64,000 nt of DNA from assembly GCF_905171765.1 (NCBI RefSeq), contig NC_053392.1, forward strand, positions 403,421,399 to 403,485,398, read 5' to 3'. Under the pieces are notes generated by a model. It saw nothing but the letters and a program-made list of their open reading frames with translations. It was not told the DNA's origin and searched no databases. Positions within the stretch are counted from its first letter, which is position 1; each line of letters opens with the position of its first letter. Positions 42,652-53,781 of this stretch are shown one piece after another. Source of the DNA: Bufo bufo. Lineage: Eukaryota; Chordata; Amphibia; Anura; Bufonidae. The position numbers and the translations under genes were made by a program.

Positions 42652-43473
42652 CTGTTTGAAAAAAATATATATGAACATTATTTGCAACTCTTATTAAACC
42701 TTTAAACCTTTATTTTGTGGTGCATCTGACTTTATGATCGCTTGCTATTACACCTTTTTGTGATAAAAGTTGTCCAAAAAATTGCCTTTTTGAGAGTTTT
42801 ATATTTTTGTTTAAAAAGGTGTCCACCTGAGGGGTTATTTGGTATGATATTTTTAGACAGCTGGTTGTTACAGATGCGGCAAGACCGAATATTTTTCCAT
42901 ATTTTTTAGTTATTTAAATTTCACACAATAAAAGCATTGTTGAACCAAAAACAATTCATGTTTTACTGTCTCCATATTTTGAGAGCCATATTATTGTTAT
43001 TATTTGGCGATTGTCTAATGGTAGGGTCTCATTTTTTGCAGAATGAACTGACCGATTGTTAATATTTTGGGGGGCATATGCCTTTTTTTGATAGCTTGGT
43101 GTTGCATTTGTAGTGATGTTAGGTTGAATAAATTAATATTTTCTTTTAATTGTTTATTTTTTTAATTTTTAAAGTGTTCATAGGATATTTTTATAGAGAC
43201 GGTCGATATGTACACGTCTGTCTATATTGTTTACCTTTTTTTTTATTTTTTATTTAAGTCTTTATGCACATTGACGATTTAAATCTCATACGTTAGTTAG
43301 TATTATTTATGATCATTATATAGTTTATTAGTTAGTGATATTTCAGTACAGTATAATTTTATTTTGTTTGTTAGTTAGTGATAGTTCTATTGAGTTTAAT
43401 ATTATTTATTTGTTAAGTTAATGGTTTTAATGTAGATTAAAGAATTATTGTCCAGTGTTCTTTTTTTGTATTA
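42652..43473. other. AT-rich intron sequence
   Basis: Intron 3 of the Myb-like gene up to the hAT insertion. AT-rich, with no repeats or frames of note. GTTAGTTAGTGAT occurs twice near 43330-43385. Confidence 0.4.
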
Positions 43474-43855
43474 CTATAGTGCAGTGATGCCCAACCTACA
43501 GCCCGCGGGCCAAATGCGGCCTGAAAAGCCATGTCATGCGGCCCGCGCAGTAACAGGACTTTATCAGTGCAGGGCGCGCTGCGAACAGCACAGGCAGCAA
43601 AGCGATGCTGCCTGTGCCTGCAATCTCCCCACCCAGCGCAGCCTCCTAGCTAATTTATTCACTGCACTTGCCTCTGTATAATTGAAGAGAAGCGCCGTAA
43701 TCTCGCACAGGTGCACTGGCAGAGGCATCAAAGTGCGCATGCACCGTCTTCCTGGCCTCTGCCAGTGCGCATGTGCGAGAAAACGGCGCTTCTCTTCAAT
43801 TATACAGAGGCAAGTGCAGTGAATAAATTAGCTAGGAAGCGGCTCTGGGTGCGGG

Positions 43856-44525
43856 AGGAGATCTGTGGATGACACTGAGGGGGATATCTGTGGATGACAC
43901 TGAGGGGGGGGGGGAATCTGTGGATGACACTGATGGGGGGGATCTGTGGATGACACTGAGGGGGGGGATCTGTGGATGACACTGAGGGGGGGATCTGTGG
44001 ATGACACTGAGGGGGGGATCTGTGGATGACACTGAGGGGGGGATCTGTGGATGACACTGAGGGGGGGATCTGTGGATGACACTGAGGGGGGGATCTGTGG
44101 ATGACACTGAGGGGGGGATCTGTGGATGACACTGAGGGGGGGATCTGTGGATGACACTGAGGGGGGGATCTGTGGATGACACTGAGGGGGGGATCTGTGG
44201 ATGACACTGAGGGGGGGATCTGTGGATGACACTGAGGGGGGGATCTGTGGATGACACTGAGGGGGGGATCTGTGGATGACACTGAGGGGGGGATCTGTGG
44301 ATGACACTGAGGGGGGGATCTGTGGATGACACTGAGGGGGGGATCTGTGGATGACACTGAGGGGGGGATCTGTGGATGACACTGAGGGGGGGGATCTGTG
44401 GATGACACTGAGGGGGGGATCTGTGGATGACACTGAGGGGGGGATCTGTGGATGACACTGAGGGGGGGATATGTGGATGACACTAAGGGGGGATATCTGT
44501 GGATGACACTGAGGGGGGGGGATAT
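43856..44525. repeat. 25-bp minisatellite, left block
   Basis: About 27 copies of GGATCTGTGGATGACACTGA GGGGG. Because 25 is not a multiple of three, all three frames stay open and generate long Pro/Ser/His-rich frames on the minus strand that are not genes. The array resumes at 47174 after a CR1 insertion. Confidence 0.95.
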
Positions 44526-44581
44526 AGAAACATAGAAACATAGAATGTGTCGGCAGATAAGAACCATTTGGCCCATCTAGT

Positions 44582-45756
44582 TGTCACGGCCACGGTTTTG
44601 GCCGTGACTCCTTGGGAGCCGCATACAGTTGCCCGCGGTTTGGGTTGTAGTGTCAACCGCAGCTGGAGGCATAATGTTGTTAGCCTCAGGTGCGGTTGCC
44701 GCGGACAACAGCTTTGTGTGCGGTTCCCTTGGAGTTTGCGTGTATGTATGCACTGTCGTTTGTCTGTGTGCACTCTGTGTAGTGTGTGGTGTGCACGGAC
44801 ACCTTTCCTGCACTGTGGTTGCCCGTGGCAACGTTTGTCGTTGTGTACATGTGGTGGCAGTGTCCCGGCCTTGGGGCTGACTCCCAGGACACGGTTGCCA
44901 CCCATGTCGTTGCCTGCGGCAACAACCACAGTGTGTTTGTTGTGTCGGTCACTTTCCCTTTTAGTTCACCTGCCATATCCGTAGGTTTGTTTGTGTCCCC
45001 TTTTTCCCTGCAGCTTGGCCAGTGAGACCCCTGTTCCTCCGTGTACAGTAGGAACAGGCCGTCTTACCTTGACTCCTAGTCCAGGGACCGGTCGGAGGGT
45101 GAGTTAGGGATCCGAGGTTCAGGAGCATGGGTCCTCCTACCTTAAAGGTCGGCCCATGCAGCTAGGAGTTAGGGTCAGGTTAGGGACGCTTTAGGAGGTG
45201 ACCTGCTCCCTAATCCTGCTGTCCTGGCCGAGCAGCCAAAACATCAACTGACATCGCACGGCTGAGGATTTCCCCCATCCTCAGCCGTGAGAGTATGAAC
45301 CACAAGGGTGGCTCTCACTGGCAGTTGGTAAACACAGGAGGCTGCTATCAGCTAAGCATGGCTGAAGCAACCTACTGAGCCCTGCCAAACACCAAGGCTA
45401 TATAGGCCTAAGAGGCCACACCCAACGGTCAGACACACCCAGTGACATCACACACACTGGGAAGGGAGTTAACCCTTCCAGAACCACAGGAAAGGGAAAA
45501 CACCAACTAAAGGAGACGTGCACACAATAACATAAAAAGCAAGTGCACACATACACACATCACACAAAACCGCATGCACAACATAGCAAGCTGCAATGGC
45601 ACAGCTCAGACTGCTACGCTGCCACATACATACTGTTGCCAGCGGCAACCACAGGTGAGGCAAATACCACAGCCCTCACCTGTGATTGACAACCAAAGAA
45701 AACCGCTGACAACCGCATGCGGTTCAGGAGTCACGGTCATAGCCATGGCCGTGACA
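44582..45756. mobile_element. 1.2-kb TIR element with 5-bp target duplication
   Basis: Begins TGTCACGGCCACGG and ends CCATGGCCGTGACA, flanked by CTAGT on both sides (44577-44581, 45757-45761). The adjoining CR1 sequence is continuous once it is removed. Inverted similarity extends about 45 bp inward. It has TG...CA ends like an LTR but inverted rather than direct repeats, and the TGTNR start recalls Ginger transposons, whose duplication is 4 bp. No transposase frame was seen; class unresolved. Confidence 0.75.
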
Positions 45757-45800
45757 CTAGTCTGCCTAATATACTGAATACTATGGATAGCCCCCGGCCC

Positions 45801-47173
45801 TTATCTTATATGAAGGATGGCCTTATGCCTATCCCATGCATGCCTAAACCCCTTCACTGTATTTGCAGCTACCACTTCTGCAGGAAGGCTATTCCATGCA
45901 TCCACTACTCTCTCAGTAAAGTAATACTTCCTTATATTACTTTTAAACCTTTGCCCCTCTAATTTAAAACTGTGTCCTCTTGTGGTAGTTTTTCTTCTTT
46001 TAAATATGCTCTCCTCCTTTACCGAGTTGATTCCCTTTATGTATTTAAAAGTTTCTATCATATCCCCTCTGTCTCTTCTTTCTTCCAAGCTATACATATT
46101 AAGGTCCTTTAACCTTTCCTGGTAAGTTTTATCCTGCAATCCATGTACTAGTTTAGTAGCTCTTCTCTGAACTCTCTCTAGAGTATCTATATCCTTCTGG
46201 AGATATGGCCTCCAGTACTGCGCACAATACTCCAAGTGAGGTCTCACCAGTGTTCTGTACAGCGGCATAAGCACTTCACTCTTTCTACTGCTTATACCTC
46301 TCCCTATACATCCAAGCATTCTGCTGGCATTTCGTGCTGCTCTATTACATTGTCTTCCCACCTTTAAGTCTTCTGAAATAATTACTCCTAAATCCCTTTC
46401 CTCAGATACTGAGGTCAGGACTGTGTCAAATATTCTATATTCTGCTCTTGGGTTTTTACGCCCCAGGTGCATTATCTTGCACTTATCCACATTAAATTTC
46501 AGTTTCCAGAGTTCTGACCATTCTTCTAGTTTTCCTAAATCCTTTTCCATTTGGCGTTTCCCTCCAGGAACATCAACCCTATTACATATCTTTGTGTCAT
46601 CAGCAAAAAGACAAACCTTACCATCGAGGCCTTTTGCAATATCACTTATGAAGATATTAAACAAAATCGGTCCCAGTACAGATCCCTGTGGAACCCCACT
46701 GGTAACATGACCTTGTTTTGAATGTTCTCCATTGACTACAACCCTCTGTTGTCTGTCACTCAGCCACTGCCTAATCCACTCAACAATATGGGAGTCCATG
46801 CTCAATGACTGCAGTTTATTGATAAGTCTTCTATGTGGGACAGTGTCAAAAGCCTTACTAAAATCTAGATATGCGATGTCTACTGCACCTCCACCGTCTA
46901 TTATTTTATTCACCCAGTCAAAAAAATCTATAAGATTTGTTTGACAAGATCTCCCTGAAGTAAACCCATGTTGTTTTTCATCTTGCAATCCATGGGATTT
47001 TAGATGTTCCACAATCCTATCCTTTAATAGGGTTTCCATTAATTTGCCTACTATTGATGTCAGACTCACTGGTCTATAGTTGCTCGATTCCTCCCTACTA
47101 CCTTTCTTGTGAATGGGCACGACATTTGCCAATTTCCAATCTTCCGGGACGACTCCTGTTACTAATGATTGGT
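45801..47173 (-). CDS. CR1 ORF2 RT and C-terminal domain, 5'-truncated
   Basis: About 457 residues with no stop: VVPIHKKGSREESSNYRPVS, AYLDFSKAFDTVPHRRLINK, TSGVPQGSVLGPILFNIFIS and catalytic LFADDTKICN, then the CR1 thumb and tail (MHLGRKNP, LVRPHLEYCAQYWRPYLQKD, AWNSLPAEVV). The frame is open upstream into the 25-bp array, so a chimeric 552-codon frame starting in minisatellite sequence exists. N-terminal RT and endonuclease are missing. Confidence 0.9.
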
Positions 47174-47459
47174 TATCTGTGGATGACACTGTGGATATCT
47201 GCGGATGACACTGAGGGGGGGGATCTGTGGATGACACTGAGGGGGATTTCTGTGGATGACACTGAGGGGGATATCTGTGGATGACACTGAGGGGGGGATC
47301 TGTGGATGACACTGAGGGGGGGATCTGTGGATGACACTGAGGGGGGGATCTGTGGATGACACTGAGGGGGCATCTGTGGATGACACTGAGGGGGCATCTG
47401 TGGATGACACTGAGGGGGCATCTGTGGATGACACTGAGGGGGATATATGTGGATGACAC
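47174..47459. repeat. 25-bp minisatellite, right block
   Basis: About 12 copies of the same GTGGATGACACTGAGGGGG unit as 43856-44525, including shorter variants. Once a single array, split by the CR1. Confidence 0.93.
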
Positions 47460-48015
47460 TTACTGGGGGATCTAGGGAGGGGTGTGGGGATGTTGGGGTT
47501 GGAGGTCCGATAGGTATGTGGGGGTGGGAGATCTGGGAGGGGGGCCCATAATTTTTTTTGCTATAGGGCCTAGTCATTTCTAGCTATGCCCCTGATTGGT
47601 AAGATTGGGCGGGCACTGGAGCGATAGAGCGCCCTGCTGTAGGAGTAGCCGGCGGAGGAGGGACCAGCTCCTGGTGGTGTTGGGCACATGGCGCAAGCAT
47701 GGCGGTGGAGGATCTGACTGAAGCCTAAAGACCAGACATCAAGGTAGACCTGCAGAAGAAAGTGACAGCACAGTATGTGATGTATACATGTGTGTAATAT
47801 ATGTAGTGCAGTGTGTGATCATCACATACTGCACTACATACAGATGTGTCATCGGTACCGCTCCCTTATTTCGCAATTTGTTACTAACTAAACTCGATTT
47901 TTTTCTCCTCCAGTCTATCAATACACACCAATGCCAGTAGATGGCGGTGTTGAGTTAAAGTTAATATCGCTATCCGGCTCCTGTTACAGCCCGTAGTCAT
48001 CCCGACACTATACAG
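47460..48015. other. Unassigned interior of the 13-kb element
   Basis: G-rich tract, then CCCATAATTTTTTTTGCTATAGGGCC, a motif reminiscent of 63735. A small hairpin (GCAGTGTGTGATCATCACATACTGC halves) lies near 47810-47835. No coding features. Confidence 0.4.
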
Positions 48016-49430
48016 GAGCCGGGCGATGGCACCTCAACTGTATATGGTGTTAAGTCAATGGGGACGGATCCGTTTACAATGACACAATATTGGTGCAATT
48101 GTAAACGGATCTGTCCCCCATTGACTTTCAATGTAAAGTCAGAAGTCACTATTAATATACCATCGGATCGGAGTTTTCTCCAATCCGATGGTATATTTTA
48201 ACTTGAAGCATCTCCATCACCATGGGAACGCCTCTGTTAGAATATACCATCGGATTTGAGTTAGATCGTGAAAACTCAGATCCGACAGTATATTCTAACA
48301 CAGAGGCGTTCCCATAGTGATGGGGACGCTTCAAGTTAGAATATACTAAGAACTGTGTACATAACTGCCCCCTGCTGCCTGGCAGCACCCGATCTCTTAC
48401 AGGGGGCTGTAATCCGCACAATTAACCCCTCAGGTGCCGCATCTGAGGGGTTAATTGTGCGGATCTCAGCCCCCTGATCGGGTGCTGCCAGGCAGCAGGG
48501 GGCAGACCCCCCTCTCTCCCCAGTATTAAAAGCATTGGTGGCCAGTGCAGGGTTAAAAATAGGGCTGGAGGGGTTAAAAATTAATAAAAAATATATTAAA
48601 TAATTTAACTCACCTTAATCCACTTGATCGCGCAGCCCGGCTTCTCTTCTGTCTTCTTCTTTGCTGTGTGCAGGAAAAGGACCTGTGATGACGTCACTCC
48701 GGTCATCACATGATCCATCACGATGGTAAAAGATCATGTGACGGACCATGTGATGAGCGTAGTTACGTCACCACAGGTCCTTTTCCTGTGCACAGCACAG
48801 AAGAAGACAGAAGAGAAGACGGGATGCGCGATCAAGTGGATTAAGGTGAGTTAAATTATTTTTTATTAATTTTTAAACGCCGCTAGCTGTTCACCAGAGT
48901 GCTTTTAATACTGGGGAGGGAAAGGGGGGCCGCACTGGCCACCAATGCTTTTAATACTGGGGAGGGAGGGAGGGGGGGCCGCACTGGCCACCAATGCTTT
49001 TAATACTAGGGAGGGAGGGGGGGGCGCACTGGCCACCAATGCTTTTAATACTGAGGAGGGAAGGGGGGGCCGCACTGGCCACCAATGCTTTTAATACTGG
49101 GGGGGGAGGGAGGGAGGGGGGCCGCACTGGCCACCAATGCTTTTAATACTGGGGAGAGTGGGGGGTCTGGCCCCTGCTGCCTGGCAGCACCCGATCAGGG
49201 GGCTGAGATCCGCACAATTAACCCCTCAGGTGCGGCACCTGAGGGGTTAATTGTGCGGATCACAGCCCCCTGTAAGAGATCAGGTGCTGCCAGGCAGCAG
49301 GGGGCAGTTATGTACACAGTTCTTAGTATATTCTAACTTAAAGCGTCCCCATTACTATGGGAACGCCTCTGTGTTAGAATATACTGTCGGATCTGAGTTA
49401 AATTATTTTTTATATTTTTTTAACCCCTCG
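48016..49430. repeat. Nested fold-back repeat
   Basis: Outer arms about 48276-48550 and 49125-49400 are inverted copies (AGAATATACTAAGAACTGTG and CACAGTTCTTAGTATATTCT). Within each arm is a smaller hairpin (ATCCGCACAATTAACCCCTC and its complement). A central hairpin spans about 48600-48870 (CTTAATCCACTTGATCGCGC and complement). No transposase; probably MITE-type. Confidence 0.85.
48895..49150. repeat. Minisatellite, about 60 bp units
   Basis: Five units of GCCGCACTGGCCACCAATGC TTTTAATACTGGGGAGGG with variable G-tracts, inside the fold-back repeat loop. Confidence 0.85.
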
Positions 49431-50278
49431 CCCGTGTGAACTCAGCCTTAATGTAATGTCCACATATAAATATTGGAATGGCTTAGGTTCAGAGTGTATA
49501 TACTGTACAGTGTATCTACTGTATTTATGTATAAATATATATATATATATATATATTTATTGCTGGCAATCATGGATCTTGTGTAGTGGTTATCTGCTCA
49601 CTACAGTACTATTATATGGTAGTAATAAAATGTTCAATTGTATTTTTCTATTTTTTTGTTATCTTTTTCTATGTTTTTTTAAAAAAATAAGGATACTGGG
49701 ATTTTTGTGATTTTATGCACAGTAAATTATTTAAAAAATAAATAGATTAATATTTTATATACAGAGCCGACCATCGATCCTATATTTAAATATATGCAAA
49801 AGGGTAGGCACAGCACTTTCTTAGTTAATCAGTTTTGTCCATAGTGATAGTGCCAACATTACAATAAAGGATGGACACTTTACTTTCAGTGAGGTTAGTA
49901 TACATACTATATACACTCAGAAAGATACCATGGATAAATAAAATAAAAAGAATAAAACAGAGTTTCCACTTCCCACCTCTATTACTGGTTTGGTGTTACA
50001 CATTTGGTGTTACCCTCCCCCAGCTAAAGAAAGTACTATATGCACTAAGTTTTTTTTTTTTCTTTGAGAACAATAGATGATAATTGTGGGGGTTGGGATT
50101 AGTCACAGCAGTTGTGTCCAATGGTTTGAAGCACTCTTTATTTTTGTTAGGAGCTGTAGCTGTGCTCATGCTAAGCACAGTGACAAGACTAACTACAGTA
50201 CAATAGACTAAATGTACATTCATATATTTATGTATCGATCACAATTATTATTCAGTACATCTAGAATATTAGATTATA
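49431..50278. other. AT-rich interior sequence with palindrome arm
   Basis: Includes a (TA)n tract near 49528-49552 and the outer left arm (about 49806-49900) of the large palindrome whose partner is at 54855-54950. No genes. Confidence 0.5.
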
Positions 50279-50280
50279 TA

Positions 50281-51857
50281 CACTGCTCAAAAAAGTAAAG
50301 GGAACACAAAAATAACACATCCTAGATCTGAATTAATTTAATATTCTTCTGAAATACTTTGTTCTTTACATAGTTGAATGTGCTGACAACAAAATCACAC
50401 AAATTAAAAAATGGAAATCAAATTTTTCAACCCATGGAGGTCTGGATTTGGAGTCACACTCAAAATTAAAGGGGAAAAACACACTACAGGCTGATCCAAC
50501 TTTGATGTAATGTCCTTAAAACAAGTCAAAATGAGGCTCAGTAGTCTGTGTGGCCTCCACGGGCCTGTATGACCTCCCTACAACGCCTGTGCATGCTCCT
50601 GATGAGGTGGCGGACGGTCTCCTGAGGGATCTCCTCCCAGACCTGGACTAAAGCATCTGCCAACTCCTGGACAGTCTGTGGTGCAACGTGACGTTGGTGG
50701 ATAGAGCGAGACATGATGTCCCAGATGTGCTCAATTGGATGGTCTGGGGAACGGGCGGGCCAGTCCATCGCATCAATGCCTTCGTCTTGCAGGAGCTGCT
50801 GACACACTCCAGCCACATGAGGTCTAGCATTGTCTTGCATTAGGAGCAACCCAGGGCCAACCGCACCAGCATATGGTCTCACAAGGGGTCCGAGGATCTC
50901 ATCTCGGTACCTAATGGCAGTCAGGCTACCTCTGGCGAGCACATGGAGGGCTGTGCTGCCCTCCAAAGAAATGCCACCCCACACCATTACTGACCCAATG
51001 CCAAACTGGTCATGCTGGAGGATGTTGCAGGCAACAGAACGCTCTCCACGGCATCTCAAGACTCTGTCACGTCTGTCACATGTGCTCAGTGTGAACCTGC
51101 TTTCATCTGTGAAGAGCACAGGGCGCCAGTGGCGAATTTGCCAATCTTGGTGTTCTCTGGCAAATGCCAAACGTCCTGCACGGTGTTGGGCTGTAAGCAC
51201 AACCCCCACCTGTGGACGTCGGGCCCTCATATCACCCTCATGGAGTCTGTTTCTGACCGTTTGAACAGACACATGCACATTTGTGGCCTGCTGGAGGTCA
51301 TTTTGCAGGGCTCTAGCAGTGCTCCTCCTGTTCCTCCTTGCACAAAGGCGGAGGTAGCGGTCCTGCTGCTGGGATGTTGCCATCCTACGGCCTCCTCCAC
51401 GTCTCCTGATGTACTGGCCTGTCTCCTGGTAGCGCCTCCATGCTCTGGACACTATGCTGACAGACACAGCAAACCTTCTTGCCACAGCTCGCATTGATGT
51501 GCCATCCTGAATAAGCTGCACTACCTGAGCCACTTGTGTGGGTTGTAGACTCCGTCTCATGCTACCACTAGAGTGAAAGCACCGCCAGCATTCAAAAGTG
51601 ACCAAAACATCAGCCAGGAAGCATAGGAACTGAGACGTGGTCTGTGGTCACCACCTGCAGAACCATTCCTTTATTGGGGGTTTCTTGCTAATTGCCTATA
51701 ATTTCCACCTGTTGTCTATCCCATTTGCACAACAGCATGTGAAATTGATTGTCACTCAGTGTTGCTTCCCAAGTGGACAGTTTGATTTCACAGAAGTGTG
51801 ATTGACTTGGAGTTACATTGTGTTGTTTAAGTGTTACCTTTATTTTTTTGAGCAGTG
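50281..51857 (-). mobile_element. Tc1-like transposon, well preserved
   Basis: Termini CACTGCTCAAAAAAGTAAAG and ATTTTTTTGAGCAGTG flanked by TA (50279-50280, 51858-51859). 1577 bp with one minus-strand transposase frame. Clean ends and an open frame make it among the younger insertions in the window. Confidence 0.94.
50538..51560 (-). CDS. Tc1-like transposase, nearly intact
   Basis: 340 residues from the Met of [15 protein letters not shown] (the frame is open 15 codons further up, but family members start here). Two HTH units ([29 protein letters not shown]), a basic linker (RRRGGGRR), then the DDE core: [24 protein letters not shown] and [13 protein letters not shown] 3-bp deletion turned SPDLNPIEH into SPDHPIEH, leaving 33 rather than 34 residues between the second Asp and the Glu; this may abolish activity. 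No stops or shifts. Confidence 0.93.
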   Translation of the reverse strand: MRRSLQPTQVAQVVQLIQDGTSMRAVARRFAVSVSIVSRAWRRYQETGQYIRRRGGGRRMATSQQQDRYLRLCARRNRRSTARALQNDLQQATNVHVSVQTVRNRLHEGDMRARRPQVGVVLTAQHRAGRLAFAREHQDWQIRHWRPVLFTDESRFTLSTCDRRDRVLRCRGERSVACNILQHDQFGIGSVMVWGGISLEGSTALHVLARGSLTAIRYRDEILGPLVRPYAGAVGPGLLLMQDNARPHVAGVCQQLLQDEGIDAMDWPARSPDHPIEHIWDIMSRSIHQRHVAPQTVQELADALVQVWEEIPQETVRHLIRSMHRRCREVIQARGGHTDY

Positions 51858-51984
51858 TATTTGCATATGCAGCTCTATAATATATCTGTATACACCGCTC
51901 CATTATGTCTTTACATCTGAAGTGGATTAGATTTGGATAACACATGGTGATACATTGTACCGGATTTTTTGCGGCCTACTGCAT

Positions 51985-52090
51985 ACAGATATATAATGGA
52001 GCGGTGTATACAGATATATAATGAAGTGTTGTATACAGATATGTAATGGAGCATTGAACAGTATACAGATATATAATGTAGTGGATACAG
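51985..52090. repeat. Short tandem repeat, about 29 bp units
   Basis: Four units of TATACAGATATATAATGGAG CGGTG with drift. Confidence 0.75.
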
Positions 52091-52320
52091 AGTGTATTTA
52101 TTAGCTATGTTCCTATAGTGGCTGAATGTTAATACAGTATCGAAAAACAACATGTACAGTATGGATACATTTGTATTTAGCAAAGCCTTTTGATTATTTC
52201 CTCCTTGCCAGCAGTCTCCACTGACCCCCCCTTCTGACAATTTCCACACCTATTCTTGCTATTCTTAATGTTGGATCTCTTTCTCCACAATTGTGCAATG
52301 GAAACCTAATATGAATTATG

Positions 52321-53781
52321 CAATAAAAATAGTAAATGAGGCGCACAGGAACACACCAAGACCAACCAGAGGTCCACTAACAAGACGTAAAACTTGTGAT
52401 AAAAGAACTGGGCACTCTCAGGATATAGGGATCATACAGATATTTATTATGTATAAGACAATAAGAAAGGACAATAAAAAGAGAGAATATGGCCCTAAAA
52501 TGGTACAATCGATTGCTGAATCACAAATTATTCACACAATAAAAAATTTTCACACAATAAAAAACGCATAAATAGCGTGGACGCTGAATGTTCACTGGGA
52601 AAACTCCAAATGTCACTGTTGCGAGTTATTCCCAATCTCATTGATAAAATTCTGAAGCTCCAAAGTAACAATTATTTTAGGCACCGTGGCGTGATAGTCC
52701 CACAACAAACAGGTATAGCGGCGTCCCGCTCTAGATTCCACCAGTAGCGTCCCACTGGGCGAATAACATTCAAGTATTGTTAATTCTTCTGCCAGCAAAT
52801 ATTCGATGAAAAAGATAGTCTTACCGTAAAAATTATTATTATTTTTTTTCTTTTCTTCACCACTTCGCTGCACACCGTCGCTCTGCTAGGTCGTGTTTTA
52901 TAAATTACCTCCAGACTTTTTTGAGCGGTCAGGTTGTTGAAATCCCACGTAGGTAAAAGTTTGGCATGTGCAGCCTGGTCTCTGCTGTAGGCCGTCAAAA
53001 ATTTCTTATACTTTAACCTTATTGTGGTGTTGAGCGGTGTGGTACGCAGTTCCGGCACTATCTGTTGGTCCTCACTCTTTCAAAGTTCGGGGTCCTGTTA
53101 GATCTAGACGCGTTTTGGGGCGTAAGGTTGCCCCTTCCTCAGTAGCTCAACTGACCGCTCAAAAAAGGTAATTTATAAAACACAACCCAGCAGAGCGACG
53201 GTGTGCAGCGAAGTGGTGAAGAAAAGAAAAAAAAAAATAATAATTTTTCCGGTAAGACTATCTTTTTCATTGAATATTTGCTGGCAGGAGATTTAACAAG
53301 ACTTGAATGTTATTCGCCCAGTGGGACGCTACTGGTTGAATCTAGAGCGGGACGCCGCTATACCTGTTTGTTGTGGGACTATCACGCCACGGTGCCTATA
53401 ATAATTGTTACTTTGGAGCTTCAAAATTTTATCAGTGAGATTTGGAATAACTCGCAACAGTGACATTTGGAGTTTTCCCAGTGAACATTCAGCGTCCACG
53501 CTATTTATGCGTTTTTTATTGTGTGAAAATTTTTTATTGTGTGAATAATTTGTGATTCAGCGATCGATTGTACCATTTTATTGCCGTTTTATTTTAGGAA
53601 TATGCCATACAAGCTATTAGTACTTATCTAGCTTCATAGTGCTAGTTATAGTGAGGAAGTGCTGTTTAGTCCAATAGGAGGGCCATATTCTCTCTTTTTA
53701 TTGTCCTTTCTTATTGTCTTATACATAATAAATATCTGTATGATCCCTATATCCTGAGAGTGCCCAGTTCTTTTATCACAA
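52321..53781. mobile_element. Second fold-back Penelope-like element
   Basis: Flanked by a 15-bp repeat CTAATATGAATTATG (52306-52320, 53782-53796). Inverted arms (about 52373-52945 and 53148-53781) enclose a 0.2 kb centre with one hammerhead. The right arm has about 70 bp (near 53585-53670) missing from the left. Arms contain paired 86-codon frames (MQRSGEEKK...), probably untranslated leader. No RT or endonuclease sequence. Confidence 0.85.
53091..53156 (-). ncRNA. Hammerhead ribozyme, core-mutated
   Basis: On the minus strand: CTGAGGA, stem II GGGGC/GCCCC, then AAAAC in place of GAAAC, GC loop and GTC. Stem I keeps CTA/TAG next to the core and GGTC/GACC distally. The G-to-A change at the first base after stem II (53116) hits an invariant core residue, so self-cleavage should be lost or very slow. 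Confidence 0.7.

Larger units (their letters stand above)
44526..47173 (-). mobile_element. CR1 LINE, 5'-truncated, inside minisatellite
   Basis: The 3' end (about 44526) reads on the minus strand TTTCTATGTTTCTATATC after the usual CR1 tail; ORF2 RT spans 47173-45801. The copy is cut at its 5' end within RT, as is normal for LINEs, and lies within the 25-bp array. It is interrupted by a TIR element at 44582-45756. Confidence 0.9.

Noticed and set aside
43800..44576. Pro/Ser/His-rich minus-strand frames over 200 codons
   Set aside because: All three frames are open because the 25-bp unit lacks stops; pure repeat translation.
44547..45025. Plus and minus frames of 80-148 codons in the TIR element
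   Set aside because: Several overlapping frames, low complexity (Val/Cys or Thr/His rich), no conserved motif; probably chance in GC-rich DNA.
44582..45756. Solo LTR
   Set aside because: TG...CA and a 5-bp duplication fit, but the ends are similar to each other only in inverted orientation over about 45 bp, which an LTR would not show.
52613..53463. Paired 86-codon frames as a gene
   Set aside because: They are the two arms of a fold-back repeat in Penelope untranslated sequence; no homology to RT or GIY-YIG, and no upstream gene structure.
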